In this document: in pieces, positions 1 to 8,457 of the stretch | How the letters are laid out: every line of letters begins with the position of its first letter | Numbering within the stretch: position 1 is the stretch's first letter | NCBI RefSeq assembly: GCF_019468465.1 | Contig: NZ_CP080519.1 | Span: 10,285,001-10,349,000 of the forward strand | Source of the DNA: Amycolatopsis sp. DSM 110486 | GTDB lineage: Bacteria; Actinomycetota; Actinomycetes; Mycobacteriales; Pseudonocardiaceae | Direction of reading: 5' to 3' | DNA: 64,000 bases | Position numbers and translations under genes: made by a program | The notes under the pieces: model-generated | Told to the model about the DNA's origin: nothing | What the model saw: the letters and a program-made list of their open reading frames with translations, nothing else | Database searches by the model: none

Positions 1-1
1 C

Positions 2-1273
2 AAGCGTGTCGCCGTGATCGAGCGGTCGGCGCAGATGTACGGCGGTACCTGCCCCAACGTCGGGTGCGTGCCCACCAAGTCGCTGATCCACCACGCCGAA
101 ACCGGTACCGGCCACGGCGAAGCCGTCGGAAAGACGCGGAACCTGACCACGAGGCTGCGCGGCATCAACTTCTCCACCCTCGACTCGATCGACTCCGTCA
201 CGGTCCTCACCGGACGGGCCGCGTTCGTCGACCCCAAAACGGTGGAGGTCAGCGCCGGCGACGAACGCCTGACCGTGACCGGCGACACCATCATCATCAA
301 CACCGGGGCCGAGCCCGTCCTGCCCGCCATCCCCGGGTTCGCCGACAGCAACCGCGTTCACACGAGCACCGACCTCATCGGGCGAGACAACCTCCCGCGC
401 AGGTTGGCCGTGCTCGGCGGTGGGCACGTGGGCATCGAGTTCGCGTCGATGTTCGCGCAGTTCGGCAGCGAGGTGACGGTGCTCGACCAGGCGCCGCGCA
501 TCCTGGGCCGCGAGGACGACGCCGTCGCGGCGGCCGCGGAACAGGTGCTGGCCGACACCCGAGTCCGGTTCGTTCTCGGCGCTCAGGTCACCCGGTTGTC
601 CGAGACGGCCGAGGGCGCCCGACTCGACTATCGCCAGGGTGAAGACGGCAGCACAATCGTCGTCGACGCCGTGCTGGTCGCGGCCGGCCGCAAGCCCGCC
701 ACGGAAGGCCTGCGCTTGGACCTCGCGGGTGTGGCGACCACGGCCGGCGGTGCGGTCGAAGTGGACGATCGGCTGCGCACCAGCCAGCCCCACATCTTCG
801 CGGTCGGCGACGTCAAGGGCGGACCGCAGTTCACCTACGTCTCCCTCGACGACAGCAGGATCGTCGCCGACCAGCTCGCCGGCCTCGGCACCCGATCCAC
901 TGCCGACCGCGTGCACATCCCCTACACGCTCTTCCTGACGCCCCCCTTGGCACGAGTGGGACTCACCGAACGGGAGGCGCGCGAGCAGGGGTACGCGGTG
1001 AAGGTGGCGGAAAAAGCGGTCGCGGACATCGTGGCGATGCCCAAAGCGAAGATCCTCGGAGAAACCCGGGGGCTGATGAAATTCGTGATCGACGCGAAGA
1101 CGGACCAGATCCTCGGCGCCGCCTTGCTGAGCGTCGACGCGCAGGAGCTGATCAACCTGGTCACGCTGGCCATGCGGCACGGGGTGACCGCCGCGGATCT
1201 GCGCGACGGGATCTACACACACCCGTCGTCGACTGAAGCCTTCAACGAAGTGCTGGCCGCTACGCGGAGCTGA
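2..1273 (+). CDS. RclA-like pyridine nucleotide-disulfide oxidoreductase, 5'-partial
   Basis: Class I FAD/NAD(P)H flavoprotein reductase. The frame is open to the window edge, so the N-terminal FAD dinucleotide fold is outside. The redox pair is visible as CPNVGC, followed by VPTK. A second Rossmann motif (GGGHVGIEFASMF), the FAD-binding VGDV segment and the C-terminal dimer-interface HPSSTE motif follow. QFTYVSLDDSRIV and IPYTLFLTPPLARVG closely resemble E. coli RclA, the reactive-chlorine-induced cupric reductase, more than mercuric reductase, lipoamide dehydrogenase or mycothione reductase. RclA-type cytosolic oxidant defence is therefore the best guess, but the physiological substrate is inferred. 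No RclR-type regulator is in view; one may lie upstream. Confidence 0.8.
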   Translation, partial: KRVAVIERSAQMYGGTCPNVGCVPTKSLIHHAETGTGHGEAVGKTRNLTTRLRGINFSTLDSIDSVTVLTGRAAFVDPKTVEVSAGDERLTVTGDTIIINTGAEPVLPAIPGFADSNRVHTSTDLIGRDNLPRRLAVLGGGHVGIEFASMFAQFGSEVTVLDQAPRILGREDDAVAAAAEQVLADTRVRFVLGAQVTRLSETAEGARLDYRQGEDGSTIVVDAVLVAAGRKPATEGLRLDLAGVATTAGGAVEVDDRLRTSQPHIFAVGDVKGGPQFTYVSLDDSRIVADQLAGLGTRSTADRVHIPYTLFLTPPLARVGLTEREAREQGYAVKVAEKAVADIVAMPKAKILGETRGLMKFVIDAKTDQILGAALLSVDAQELINLVTLAMRHGVTAADLRDGIYTHPSSTEAFNEVLAATRS

Positions 1274-1436
1274 CGCGGGCCCCTTCATCTTCTGCCCCGG
1301 TACTTGACCCATCGGACCAGCGGGGATGTACTGGTAGCGGCGATGGATCCCGCCGGGGCCACACGGCCCGAACCGCCGGATGCGACGGCTGATGGCTTCC
1401 TGGACGATGCGTGCTGCAGCGGACCGGGAGGACGTC

Positions 1437-1799
1437 ATGACGACAACCAATCACTTTCTGCGATTGTCGATCTTCCTTGGCGATGGGGACACCTGGCACC
1501 ACCGGCCACTGGACGTCGAGATCGTGTTCCGCGCGCGCCGGGCGGGCTTGGCCGGGGCGAGCGTGTTTCGCGGGATCGCCGGTTACGGCGCGAACTTGCG
1601 CATCCACACGCAACGTCGGCTGCCGCTCGGCGCAGACCTGCCGTTGCTGATCGTCATCGTCGACTCGCCCGAGAAGATCCGGGAGTTCCTGCCACAGCTG
1701 GATGACCTCGAGCTCACCGCGCCGGTGGTGATCGACGAGCTCGAGTCCCATCCCTTCACGGTCCAGCGGTGGCCACCCACTCGAGAGGGAGTGCGATGA
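1437..1799 (+). CDS. DUF190 (PII-like fold) protein, first of a tandem pair
   Basis: About 120 residues of the DUF190 family, a small ferredoxin-like fold related to PII signal proteins. Typical features are the LRLSIFLGDGDTWHHRPL opening, the GLAGASVFRGIAGYG segment and a late VDSPEKIREFLPQL helix. DUF190 genes usually sit beside CrcB/Fluc fluoride channels or other membrane proteins and are thought to modulate them; the ligand is not known. The start is the ATG preceded by GGGAGGA at the right spacing. Its stop overlaps the start of the next gene (ATGA), so the pair is translationally coupled. No crcB gene is present in the window. Confidence 0.85.
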   Translation: MTTTNHFLRLSIFLGDGDTWHHRPLDVEIVFRARRAGLAGASVFRGIAGYGANLRIHTQRRLPLGADLPLLIVIVDSPEKIREFLPQLDDLELTAPVVIDELESHPFTVQRWPPTREGVR

Positions 1800-2170
1800 C
1801 GATGCAGCTCACGGGAACCGCGTTGCGCATGACGATCCTCATCGGCGAAGACGACCTCTGGCAGCACACACCGCTGCACCGCGAGATCCTCGACCGCGCA
1901 CGCAAGGCCGGCCTCGCCGGGGCCACGGTGCTGCGCGGCTGCGAAGGGTACGGCCTGCACCGCATGATCCACACGACACGGCTACTGAGCATGGCCGATC
2001 ACATGCCCATCCTCGTCCTGCTCATCGACCGGCCGGACAAGATCCGGGCGTTCCTGCCCCAACTGCGGGAGGTGATCAGCAACGGCACCGTCCTCCTCGA
2101 CGAGGTCGACGTCATGACGATGGGGTGGTCCACGCTGGGCCCGGCGACCGGATCGCTCACCGAACACTGA
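1796..2170 (+). CDS. DUF190 (PII-like fold) protein, second of a tandem pair
   Basis: A second DUF190 protein of about 124 residues and clearly a paralogue of its neighbour. Both share the opening RMTILIGEDD / RLSIFLGDGD pattern, RARKAGLAGATVLRG versus RARRAGLAGASVFRG, and the RPDKIRAFLPQL helix. The ATG overlaps the preceding stop and has GAGAGGGA upstream, which fixes the start. Two copies in one operon could form a heteromeric PII-like regulator. What it regulates cannot be read from the sequence, because the only membrane proteins nearby are the convergent ABC permease and whatever lies upstream of the window. Confidence 0.85.
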   Translation: MTMQLTGTALRMTILIGEDDLWQHTPLHREILDRARKAGLAGATVLRGCEGYGLHRMIHTTRLLSMADHMPILVLLIDRPDKIRAFLPQLREVISNGTVLLDEVDVMTMGWSTLGPATGSLTEH

Positions 2171-2211
2171 CGACCGCGCCCGTCCCACTCCGGAAAGCGT
2201 GCCCTCGTCGG

Positions 2212-2973
2212 CTAGGAGATCTTGCGGCGGTAGGTCAAGACAGCGAAGAAGTAAGCCACGACAAGGATGCCGACGCACCAGGCCAGCGCGATCCAGATGC
2301 CGCTGCCGACCGGTTGCCCGGTGAACAGGTCGCGGATGGCGTTGACGATCGACGTGACCGGCTGGTGCTCGGCGAAGGCCCGCACCGGGCCGGGCATGGT
2401 GTCGGTGGGCACGAAGGCCGAGCTGATGAACGGCAGGAAGATGAGCGGGTAGGCGAACGCGCTCGCGCCGTCCGCGGATTTCGCGGAGAGGCCGGGGATC
2501 ACGGCGATCCAGGTCAACGCCAAGGTGAACAGGATCAGCATGCCGGCGATCGCGAGCCACGACAGCACGCCCGCTCCCGAACGGAAGCCCATGACGAGGG
2601 CGACGAGCACAACGACCACGACCGAGATCAGGTTGGCGACCAGCGAGGTCAGCACGTGCGCCCACAACACGGACGAGCGGGCGATCGGCATGGACTGGAA
2701 GCGTTCGAAGATGCCGCTCTTCATGTCCAGGAAGAGCCGGAACGCGGTGTAGGAGATGCCCGACGCGATCGTGATGAGCAGAATGCCGGGCAGCAGGTAG
2801 TTCACGTACGAACCCGACCCGGCCTTGATCGCGCCGCCGAACACGTAGACGAACAGCAGCAGGAAGGCGATCGGCATGATCGTGGTCGTGATGATGGTGT
2901 CCACGCTGCGCGTGATGTGGCGCAGCGACCGTCCCAGCAGGACAGTGGTGTCGCCTAGGAAGTGTTTGGTCAC
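2212..2973 (-). CDS. ABC-2 type transporter permease (DrrB-like)
   Basis: Integral membrane subunit of about 253 residues with the six hydrophobic segments expected of ABC-2 permeases. It starts with a short cytoplasmic stretch (LGRSLRHITRSVDTI) and then an IMPIAFLLLFVYVFGG helix. The ABC2_membrane pattern around PLIFLPFISSAFVPTDTMP is conserved. The ATG overlaps the stop of the upstream ATPase gene by four bases, so the two subunits are translationally coupled. DrrAB-type exporters remove drugs, lipids or glycoconjugates. The substrate here is unknown and no biosynthetic cluster adjoins it. Confidence 0.88.
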   Translation of the reverse strand: MTKHFLGDTTVLLGRSLRHITRSVDTIITTTIMPIAFLLLFVYVFGGAIKAGSGSYVNYLLPGILLITIASGISYTAFRLFLDMKSGIFERFQSMPIARSSVLWAHVLTSLVANLISVVVVVLVALVMGFRSGAGVLSWLAIAGMLILFTLALTWIAVIPGLSAKSADGASAFAYPLIFLPFISSAFVPTDTMPGPVRAFAEHQPVTSIVNAIRDLFTGQPVGSGIWIALAWCVGILVVAYFFAVLTYRRKIS

Positions 2974-3785
2974 CGTCGTTCCTCACTGATCCGGGCCGAC
3001 GCCGCGACGTCCGCGGTGCCGTTGTGACCGACGATCGCGAAGAAGACGTCCTCGAGGGTCGGCTGCTTTTCGACGTATTCGACCTTGGCGGGCGGGAGCA
3101 GCTGCTTCAGCTCGGTGAGCGTGCCGTTTACGATGATCCGGCCCTCGTGCAGGATCGCGATCCGGTCGGCGAGTTGTTCGGCTTCGTCCAGGTACTGCGT
3201 GGTGAGCAGCACGGTCGTCCCGTGCTCGGCGAGAGTCTTGATGGCCTGCCACACGTCGATGCGGGCCTGCGGGTCGAGCCCGGTCGTCGGCTCGTCGAGG
3301 AAGATGACCTCCGGATTCCCGATGAGGCTCATCGCGATGTCGAGACGGCGGCGCATGCCACCCGAATACGTCGACACCTTCCGCGGTGCCGCGTCGGTCA
3401 GCGAGAACCGCCGGAGCAGGTCGTCGGCGATCCCACCCGGGTTCTTGAGGTGCCGCAACCGGGCGACCAGAACGAGGTTCTCGCGCCCGCTGAGGATCTC
3501 GTCGACGGCCGCGAACTGCCCGGTGAGGCTGATGGAGTCCCGCACGTTCGCCGCCTGCGTGGCGACGTCGAAGCCGTTGACGCCGGCGGTCCCCGCGTCC
3601 GCCTTGAGCAACGTGGAGAGGATCTTCACGATCGTGGTCTTGCCCGCCCCGTTGGAGCCGAGCAGGGCGAAGATGCTGCCGCGCGTCACGTCGAAGTCGA
3701 CTCCGCGCAGCACCTCCAGGCTCTTGTAGGACTTCTTCAGGCCCTGCACGCGAATCGCGGGCCTGTGCACCTGATCGACTGTCAT
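2970..3785 (-). CDS. ABC transporter ATP-binding protein (DrrA-like exporter)
   Basis: Nucleotide-binding subunit of about 271 residues. It has Walker A (GSNGAGKTT), the Q-loop region (SLTGQFAAVDEILSGRENL, characteristic of DrrA/daunorubicin-resistance ATPases), the signature (STYSGGMRRRLDIA), Walker B (VIFLDEPTTGLDP) and a C-terminal extension containing LEDVFF. A longer open frame exists upstream, but the ATG at MTVDQVH is the sensible start because the extra residues are not family-like. It is the first gene of a two-gene operon with the permease and powers efflux at the inner face of the membrane. Confidence 0.9.
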   Translation of the reverse strand: MTVDQVHRPAIRVQGLKKSYKSLEVLRGVDFDVTRGSIFALLGSNGAGKTTIVKILSTLLKADAGTAGVNGFDVATQAANVRDSISLTGQFAAVDEILSGRENLVLVARLRHLKNPGGIADDLLRRFSLTDAAPRKVSTYSGGMRRRLDIAMSLIGNPEVIFLDEPTTGLDPQARIDVWQAIKTLAEHGTTVLLTTQYLDEAEQLADRIAILHEGRIIVNGTLTELKQLLPPAKVEYVEKQPTLEDVFFAIVGHNGTADVAASARISEERR

Positions 3786-3932
3786 CGCGGTGTCCGTTCT
3801 GTCAGATCCACGGTGGGATAAGGATTTCGTGGCGGTAGCGGCCACGATCCCCCGCGGGACTGACATCCGGCTGACACGACTCTGACACTGATGAAGCCCA
3901 GCGCTCACCGGCCGGCGGGCCGGTGTCCGGGT

Positions 3933-4634
3933 TCAGCAGCAGTGTTCGCCGCGCCAGGCTTCGCGGCCTTCCTTGACCGCGACCGCGGCGATGACGAGGG
4001 CGACGACGGGGTCGGCCCAGGACCAGCCGAACAACGAGTTGAGCAGCAGCCCGACCAGCAGGACGCCGGACAGGTAGGTGCACAGCAGGGTCTGTTTGGA
4101 GTCGGCCACGGCGCTGGCGGAACCGAGTTCGCGGCCGGCGCGGCGCTGGGCGTAGGACAGGAACGGCATCACCAGCAGCGACACCGCCGCCAGCACGATG
4201 CCCACCGTCGAGTGCTCCGCCGGCTCCGCGCCGAACAGGCCGCGGATCGACTCGACGCTCACGTAGGCGGCCAGCGCGAAGAACGACAGCGCGATCACCT
4301 TCAAGGCGGTGCGCTCGCGGGCTTCCGGATCGCGGCCGGAGAACTGCCACGCCACCGCCGCGGCAGAGGCGACCTCGATGACCGAGTCCAGTCCGAACCC
4401 GATCAGGGCCGTCGAGGAAGCGAGCGACCCCGCGGAGATCGCCACCACGGCCTCGACGACGTTGTAGGAGATCGTGGCACCGACCAGCAGCCGCACCCGG
4501 CGGGACAGCACAGCGCGGCGCTCGGTGGGAACCGCGGTCGTCGGCTGGGGTGCCGGCGCGCAGCAGCCGTCCATGCAGCCGTCCGTTTCGGGCGTGGCCA
4601 GTGGCAGGTTCAGGCGCTCGTGGGCTTCGCTCAT
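3933..4634 (-). CDS. Cation efflux transporter with cysteine-rich ends
   Basis: About 233 residues with six probable membrane helices and a CDF-like core (SYNVVEAVVAISAGSLASS, then GFGLDSVIEV and later ADSKQT and WADPVVALVIA). The D/S-rich helix motifs resemble the D-x3-D and H/S-x3-D metal sites of cation diffusion facilitators. The N-terminus carries CMDGCC and the protein ends HCC, giving likely soft-metal binding sites outside the core. It is coupled by ATGA overlap to the CmtR-type sensor gene, so Cd(II) or Pb(II) export is inferred. The true start is the ATG at MSEAHE; the long upstream extension of the frame is the antisense-like shadow of the regulator gene. Confidence 0.85.
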   Translation of the reverse strand: MSEAHERLNLPLATPETDGCMDGCCAPAPQPTTAVPTERRAVLSRRVRLLVGATISYNVVEAVVAISAGSLASSTALIGFGLDSVIEVASAAAVAWQFSGRDPEARERTALKVIALSFFALAAYVSVESIRGLFGAEPAEHSTVGIVLAAVSLLVMPFLSYAQRRAGRELGSASAVADSKQTLLCTYLSGVLLVGLLLNSLFGWSWADPVVALVIAAVAVKEGREAWRGEHCC

Positions 4635-4990
4635 CGGGCCGCCTTCACGCTCGCGGACGACGCCGTGGGCGCGACCTCGTTCAGGCACGCCTCGTCGGTG
4701 TCCACCGCCAGTACCAGGTGCACCAGCTCGCTCAACGCTTTCGCCAGGTGCGCGTCCGCCAGCTCGTACCGCACCTGGCGCCCCTCGTAGGTCGCGACCA
4801 CGAGGCCACAGCCGCGCAGGCACGCGAGATGGTTCGACACGTTCGAACGGCTCAGGCCCAGCTGCTCGGCCAGCTGCCCGGGATACCGAACCCCGTCCAG
4901 CAGCGTCACCAGGATTCGGCACCGCGTCGGGTCGGCCAGCGCCTTGCCCAACCGGGCCAGCGCCGCGCCCCGCGTTTCGCACGTCAGCAT
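4631..4990 (-). CDS. cmtR: CmtR-type ArsR/SmtB metal-sensing repressor
   Basis: A winged-helix ArsR-family repressor of 119 residues, very close by eye to Mycobacterium tuberculosis CmtR across its whole length (MLTCE start, ALADPTRCRILV, SRSNVSNHLACLRGCGLVVATYEGRQVRYELAD). Cys57, Cys61 and Cys102 fall at the positions of the Cd/Pb ligands of CmtR. The recognition helix is SRSNVSNHLACLRG. The gene is first in a two-gene operon with the cation efflux carrier, so metal binding should derepress export. The start codon lies only seven bases from a good -10 element, suggesting a leaderless transcript. Confidence 0.93.
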   Translation of the reverse strand: MLTCETRGAALARLGKALADPTRCRILVTLLDGVRYPGQLAEQLGLSRSNVSNHLACLRGCGLVVATYEGRQVRYELADAHLAKALSELVHLVLAVDTDEACLNEVAPTASSASVKAAR

Positions 4991-5027
4991 GCGCCGAACA
5001 GTACAGCGATCACTGATATAACAGCAA
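4991..5027 (-). promoter_or_regulatory. Promoter and probable CmtR operator
   Basis: On the minus strand, TTGCTG (5022-5027) and TACTGT (4998-5003) are separated by 18 bases, a good vegetative -35/-10 pair. The -10 ends seven bases before the regulator's ATG, so transcription may begin at the start codon. The spacer contains CAGCGATCACTG (5004-5015), a 12-base palindrome with a single mismatched pair, well placed for a repressor to block RNA polymerase. Operator identity is inferred. Confidence 0.55.
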
Positions 5028-5056
5028 GGGCTGAACAGTTCCGTGGATGCCGGCGC

Positions 5057-6865
5057 TCAGTGCTCGGCGCCGAGGCGGAACCGCATCCGGCAGACCACCA
5101 CGTCGGTGTGCCGCCGGAGTGCCCGCGCGAGCACGGCCCCGCGCCGGTTCTGCAGGATCCGCTGCCACGGGCGCGCGGGCTCGACCTCGGCGATCAGGAC
5201 GAACACGTGGCCGCCGCCGTGCGAACGCAGGTGCTCGACAAGCGGCGCACCCAGGCGGCGGCGCTCGTCGTGGACCTGGACGAGCGCCACCCCCGGATGC
5301 CAGCGCTCCCACTCCTCGACGAACGCGCTCGCCGCGCCCTCGTCTTCCGGATGGACGACGTGCACGGCTTCGACGCGCTCACCCAGGGACAGGGCCGCGG
5401 CGAGCGCGTCACGGGTCAGCCGCGACACCGTGTGTACCGGAACGACGACGAGCGACCGGTCGGGCCGGGGCGGCGCCGGGGTCCGGCCCAGTTCGAGGCG
5501 CTCGCCGATCCGGCGGTAGCTGCGGTTGACCCATTCCATCGCGGCCACCAGCAACGGCAGCGCGACGACGATCAGCCAGCCGCCTTCCCCGAACTTCGTC
5601 GCGGCCACCACGATCGCGGCGACGCCGGTGAGCAGTGCCCCGAACCCGTTGAGCGCGGCTTTTCCGCGCCACCCCCGCGGACGCTCGCCCAGCCAGTGCC
5701 GCACCATGCCGGTCTGCGACAGGGTGAAGCCGACGAACACCCCGATCGCGAAGAGCGGCACCAGCGTGTTCATGTCGCCGTCCGCGACGATCAGCAGGAG
5801 CGCCGAGGTGATCGCCAGGAAACCGACGCCGTAGCGGTACACCCGCCGTTCGGCGCGCAGCGCGAACACGTGGGGCAGGTTGTTGTGTTTCGCCAGCAGC
5901 TGGGCCAGCACCGGCAGGCCGCCGAACGACGTGTTGGCCGCGAGCGCGAGCAGCACCACCGTGGAGAACTGCACCACGTAGTAGCCGAACCCGTCGCCGA
6001 GGGAAGCGGTGGTCACCTGCGAAAGCACGGTGACGCCGTCGACCGGGCGGATCGAGAACTTCCCGATCAACACGGCGATGCCGATCAGCATCACCCCGAG
6101 CAGCCCGCCCAGCGCGACCTCGGCCCGCTGCGCCCGGCGCACGCGCGGTTTCCGGAACGACGGGACCGCGTTCGCGATCGCCTCGACACCGGTCAGTGCG
6201 GCACAGCCGTTGGCGAAAGCCTTGAGCAGCAGGAGGATTCCCACCGTCTGCAGGCTCGCGGCGTGCCCGGGAGCCACGATGGCCGCCGCCGGCTCCGTGC
6301 GGATCAGCCCGACCACCACGACCGTCAGGATCGCCCCGACGAAGACGGCCGTCGGCGCGATGAACACCCGCGCGCTCTCGGCGATGCCGCGCAGGTTCAC
6401 CACCGTCACCACGGCCAGCGCCGCGAGGCACAGCCACAACGTGTAAGGCAGCAGCACGGGAAACGCCGACGTCAAGGCCGCGACCCCCGCCGCGACCGAC
6501 ACCGCGACGTTCAGCACGTAGTCCACGATCAGCGACGCCGCGGCCACCAGCGACGCCCGCCGGCCGAGGTGAGCGCGGCTGACCCCGTAGGCCCCGCCGC
6601 CGTCCGGGAACGCGGCGATCACCTGCCGATACGACAGCGTCAGCACGCCCAGCAACCCAGCGATCGCGAACGTGACCGGCAAGGTGAACCCCAGCCCGCT
6701 CCCACCCGCCACGGCGAGCACGATCACGATGGCTTCCGGCCCGTACGCCACCGACGCCACCGCGTCCAGCGACAACGCGGCCAGCCCCCCGACCACGGAA
6801 AGCCGGTGCCGATCACCGCGGCCGGTGGACGCGCCGGCCTCGCGGCGCGCAACAGTAGTGGTCAC
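5057..6865 (-). CDS. APC-superfamily permease with cytoplasmic C-terminal domain, KimA-like
   Basis: Large membrane protein (about 602 residues from the GTG chosen here) with a twelve-helix APC core. LAALSLDAVASVAYGPEAI forms the unwound helix-1 motif, FPDGGGAYGVSRAHLG follows, and ANGCAALTGVEAIANAVPSF is typical. A roughly 150-residue soluble tail (RSLVVVPVHTVSRLTRDALA) has a universal-stress-like pattern. This architecture matches KimA-type high-affinity K+/H+ importers, formerly annotated as amino acid permeases. An upstream in-frame start at 6982 would add about 39 residues unlike the family, so the GTG before TTTVARREAG is preferred, although its ribosome site is poor. The substrate could also be an amino acid. 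Confidence 0.8.
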   Translation of the reverse strand: MTTTVARREAGASTGRGDRHRLSVVGGLAALSLDAVASVAYGPEAIVIVLAVAGGSGLGFTLPVTFAIAGLLGVLTLSYRQVIAAFPDGGGAYGVSRAHLGRRASLVAAASLIVDYVLNVAVSVAAGVAALTSAFPVLLPYTLWLCLAALAVVTVVNLRGIAESARVFIAPTAVFVGAILTVVVVGLIRTEPAAAIVAPGHAASLQTVGILLLLKAFANGCAALTGVEAIANAVPSFRKPRVRRAQRAEVALGGLLGVMLIGIAVLIGKFSIRPVDGVTVLSQVTTASLGDGFGYYVVQFSTVVLLALAANTSFGGLPVLAQLLAKHNNLPHVFALRAERRVYRYGVGFLAITSALLLIVADGDMNTLVPLFAIGVFVGFTLSQTGMVRHWLGERPRGWRGKAALNGFGALLTGVAAIVVAATKFGEGGWLIVVALPLLVAAMEWVNRSYRRIGERLELGRTPAPPRPDRSLVVVPVHTVSRLTRDALAAALSLGERVEAVHVVHPEDEGAASAFVEEWERWHPGVALVQVHDERRRLGAPLVEHLRSHGGGHVFVLIAEVEPARPWQRILQNRRGAVLARALRRHTDVVVCRMRFRLGAEH

Positions 6866-7014
6866 GAGGCACAGGATGAGGTTCAGACCATCGGGATTTC
6901 CCGGCGTTGACGATTTCTTGATGACGGCCGGGAAAATCCGCCCCTGCACGGTGAGGAGGAGCCGCTCCGGACCGGACACCAAGAACGCCGTCGGACCCGT
7001 TGGGGCACAACGGT

Positions 7015-8430
7015 TCAGCGCTGCGCCGGGAGGATCCGGTCAAGTGCCCGCAGCGCCGGCTCGAGGTGCTCCTCGGAGTACCAGAGCGGCAGGCTCAGGT
7101 AGGTGCCCAGACCACCGAACGGCGAGAAGTGCTCGAACCCGGTCAGCGCGCGGACACCGCCGGATCTGAGTGCGTTCCCGATCGCCCCCGCGTCCGCGCC
7201 GGTGTCCACCCACAGGCCGGTTCCGCCCGAGGGCTCCGTCCACCGCCAGTCCGGCCGGACGCGCATCAGGACGCGCCGCGCGATCTCGTAGCCGCCGCGC
7301 AGGTCGGCGGTCCGCAAGGCCCGCAGTTCGGGGAGCCGCTGCAGCAGATCGACGGCGACGAGCTGGTCGAGCACCGACGACGTGAGGTCGATCGACCGTT
7401 TCAGCTCCGTCAGCCGCTCGATGACGGGGACACTCCCCCGGATCCAGCCGACTCGCAGACCACCCCACGTCAGCTTCGACAGCGTGCTGACGGTGAGGTG
7501 CTGGTCCGGCGGCAGCAGGGCGGCGAGCCCGGGTCGGCGTTCGTCGGCGAACAGCAGCTCGGCCGAAGAGGCGTCCTCGACGCAGAAGGTGTGGTGGACG
7601 TCCAGGATCCGGGCGAACGTGCGCAGCGACCGCGCGTCCATCGTGAGCCCCGTGGGGTCGTGCACGACCGGCTGGCAGTAGACGAGCCGTGGTCGCCGGC
7701 GTCTGACGAGCTGTTCGAGCAGGTCGAGCCGCAGCGCCGAGCCGGCGAACGGGACCGGCAGCAGCCGGGTCCCCGCCCGCCGCAGCACGTCGAGCGTCCG
7801 GCGGCTCGTGGGGTCCTCGACCACGACCTCGTCGACGGGCCCGATCAGCAGCTGCGCCACGAGCCAGGTGGCCTGCTGGGCGCCGCCGGTGATGAGGATG
7901 TTCTCCCGCGTCGTCGGTGTGCCGAGGTTCGCGTAGTACGCGGCGACCGCGTCGCGCAGCTCCGGAAGACCGGCCGGGAAGAACCCGCCGGCCGCGACGT
8001 GGCCCATGAGCCGGCGCCGGTCGATGCCCGCGATCGCGTCGGCCACGGTCGGCAGCCCCGGCAGCGCTCCGCGGGCGATGTCGTAGGACGCCAGTGCGTC
8101 CGGGCCGAGGACCGGCGCGGCGCCCTGGTCGGCACCGATCGCGCCGAAGCCCTTCCGGCGCACCCGGCACCCGGAGCGCTGGAAAGACTCGACGACATCG
8201 GCGGCCACCAGTGCTTCATAGGCCTCGGTGACCGTGCTGCGGGAGACGCCGAGCGCCTCGGCCAGCTTGCGCTGCGAGGGCAGCAGCGCCCCGTCGGCCA
8301 GGTGGCTGTCGGTGATCAGCTGGCTGATCCCCAGGGCGAGCGCGCGCGCCAAACCACGGTCGTTGCTCGGCCAGTCGCCGAGCATCCGCGCGAGCCGCGC
8401 GGGCTCGACCCGCCCTTCCGACGGTGGCAT
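7015..8430 (-). CDS. MocR/PdxR-type GntR regulator with aminotransferase domain
   Basis: A 471-residue fusion of an N-terminal GntR winged helix (about residues 25-95; LPSQRKLAEALGVSRSTVTEAY) to a fold-type I PLP aminotransferase-like domain. The PLP lysine is K319 in STLSKLTWGG, and the cofactor motifs around ILITGGAQQ and VVHDPTG are intact. MocR proteins sense PLP or amino-acid adducts and usually control the adjacent operon rather than catalysing transamination. GGAGGA precedes the ATG. It lies 27 bases downstream of the dehydratase-like gene, last in the MFS-dehydratase-MocR operon, consistent with autoregulation of this small catabolic unit. Confidence 0.92.
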   Translation of the reverse strand: MPPSEGRVEPARLARMLGDWPSNDRGLARALALGISQLITDSHLADGALLPSQRKLAEALGVSRSTVTEAYEALVAADVVESFQRSGCRVRRKGFGAIGADQGAAPVLGPDALASYDIARGALPGLPTVADAIAGIDRRRLMGHVAAGGFFPAGLPELRDAVAAYYANLGTPTTRENILITGGAQQATWLVAQLLIGPVDEVVVEDPTSRRTLDVLRRAGTRLLPVPFAGSALRLDLLEQLVRRRRPRLVYCQPVVHDPTGLTMDARSLRTFARILDVHHTFCVEDASSAELLFADERRPGLAALLPPDQHLTVSTLSKLTWGGLRVGWIRGSVPVIERLTELKRSIDLTSSVLDQLVAVDLLQRLPELRALRTADLRGGYEIARRVLMRVRPDWRWTEPSGGTGLWVDTGADAGAIGNALRSGGVRALTGFEHFSPFGGLGTYLSLPLWYSEEHLEPALRALDRILPAQR

Positions 8431-8457
8431 CCGGTCCTCCTCCCGGCCCGACGGTAC

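Noticed and set aside
2..1273. Mercuric reductase (merA)
   Set aside because: There is no C-terminal vicinal cysteine pair; the sequence ends ATRS, and internal motifs match RclA instead.
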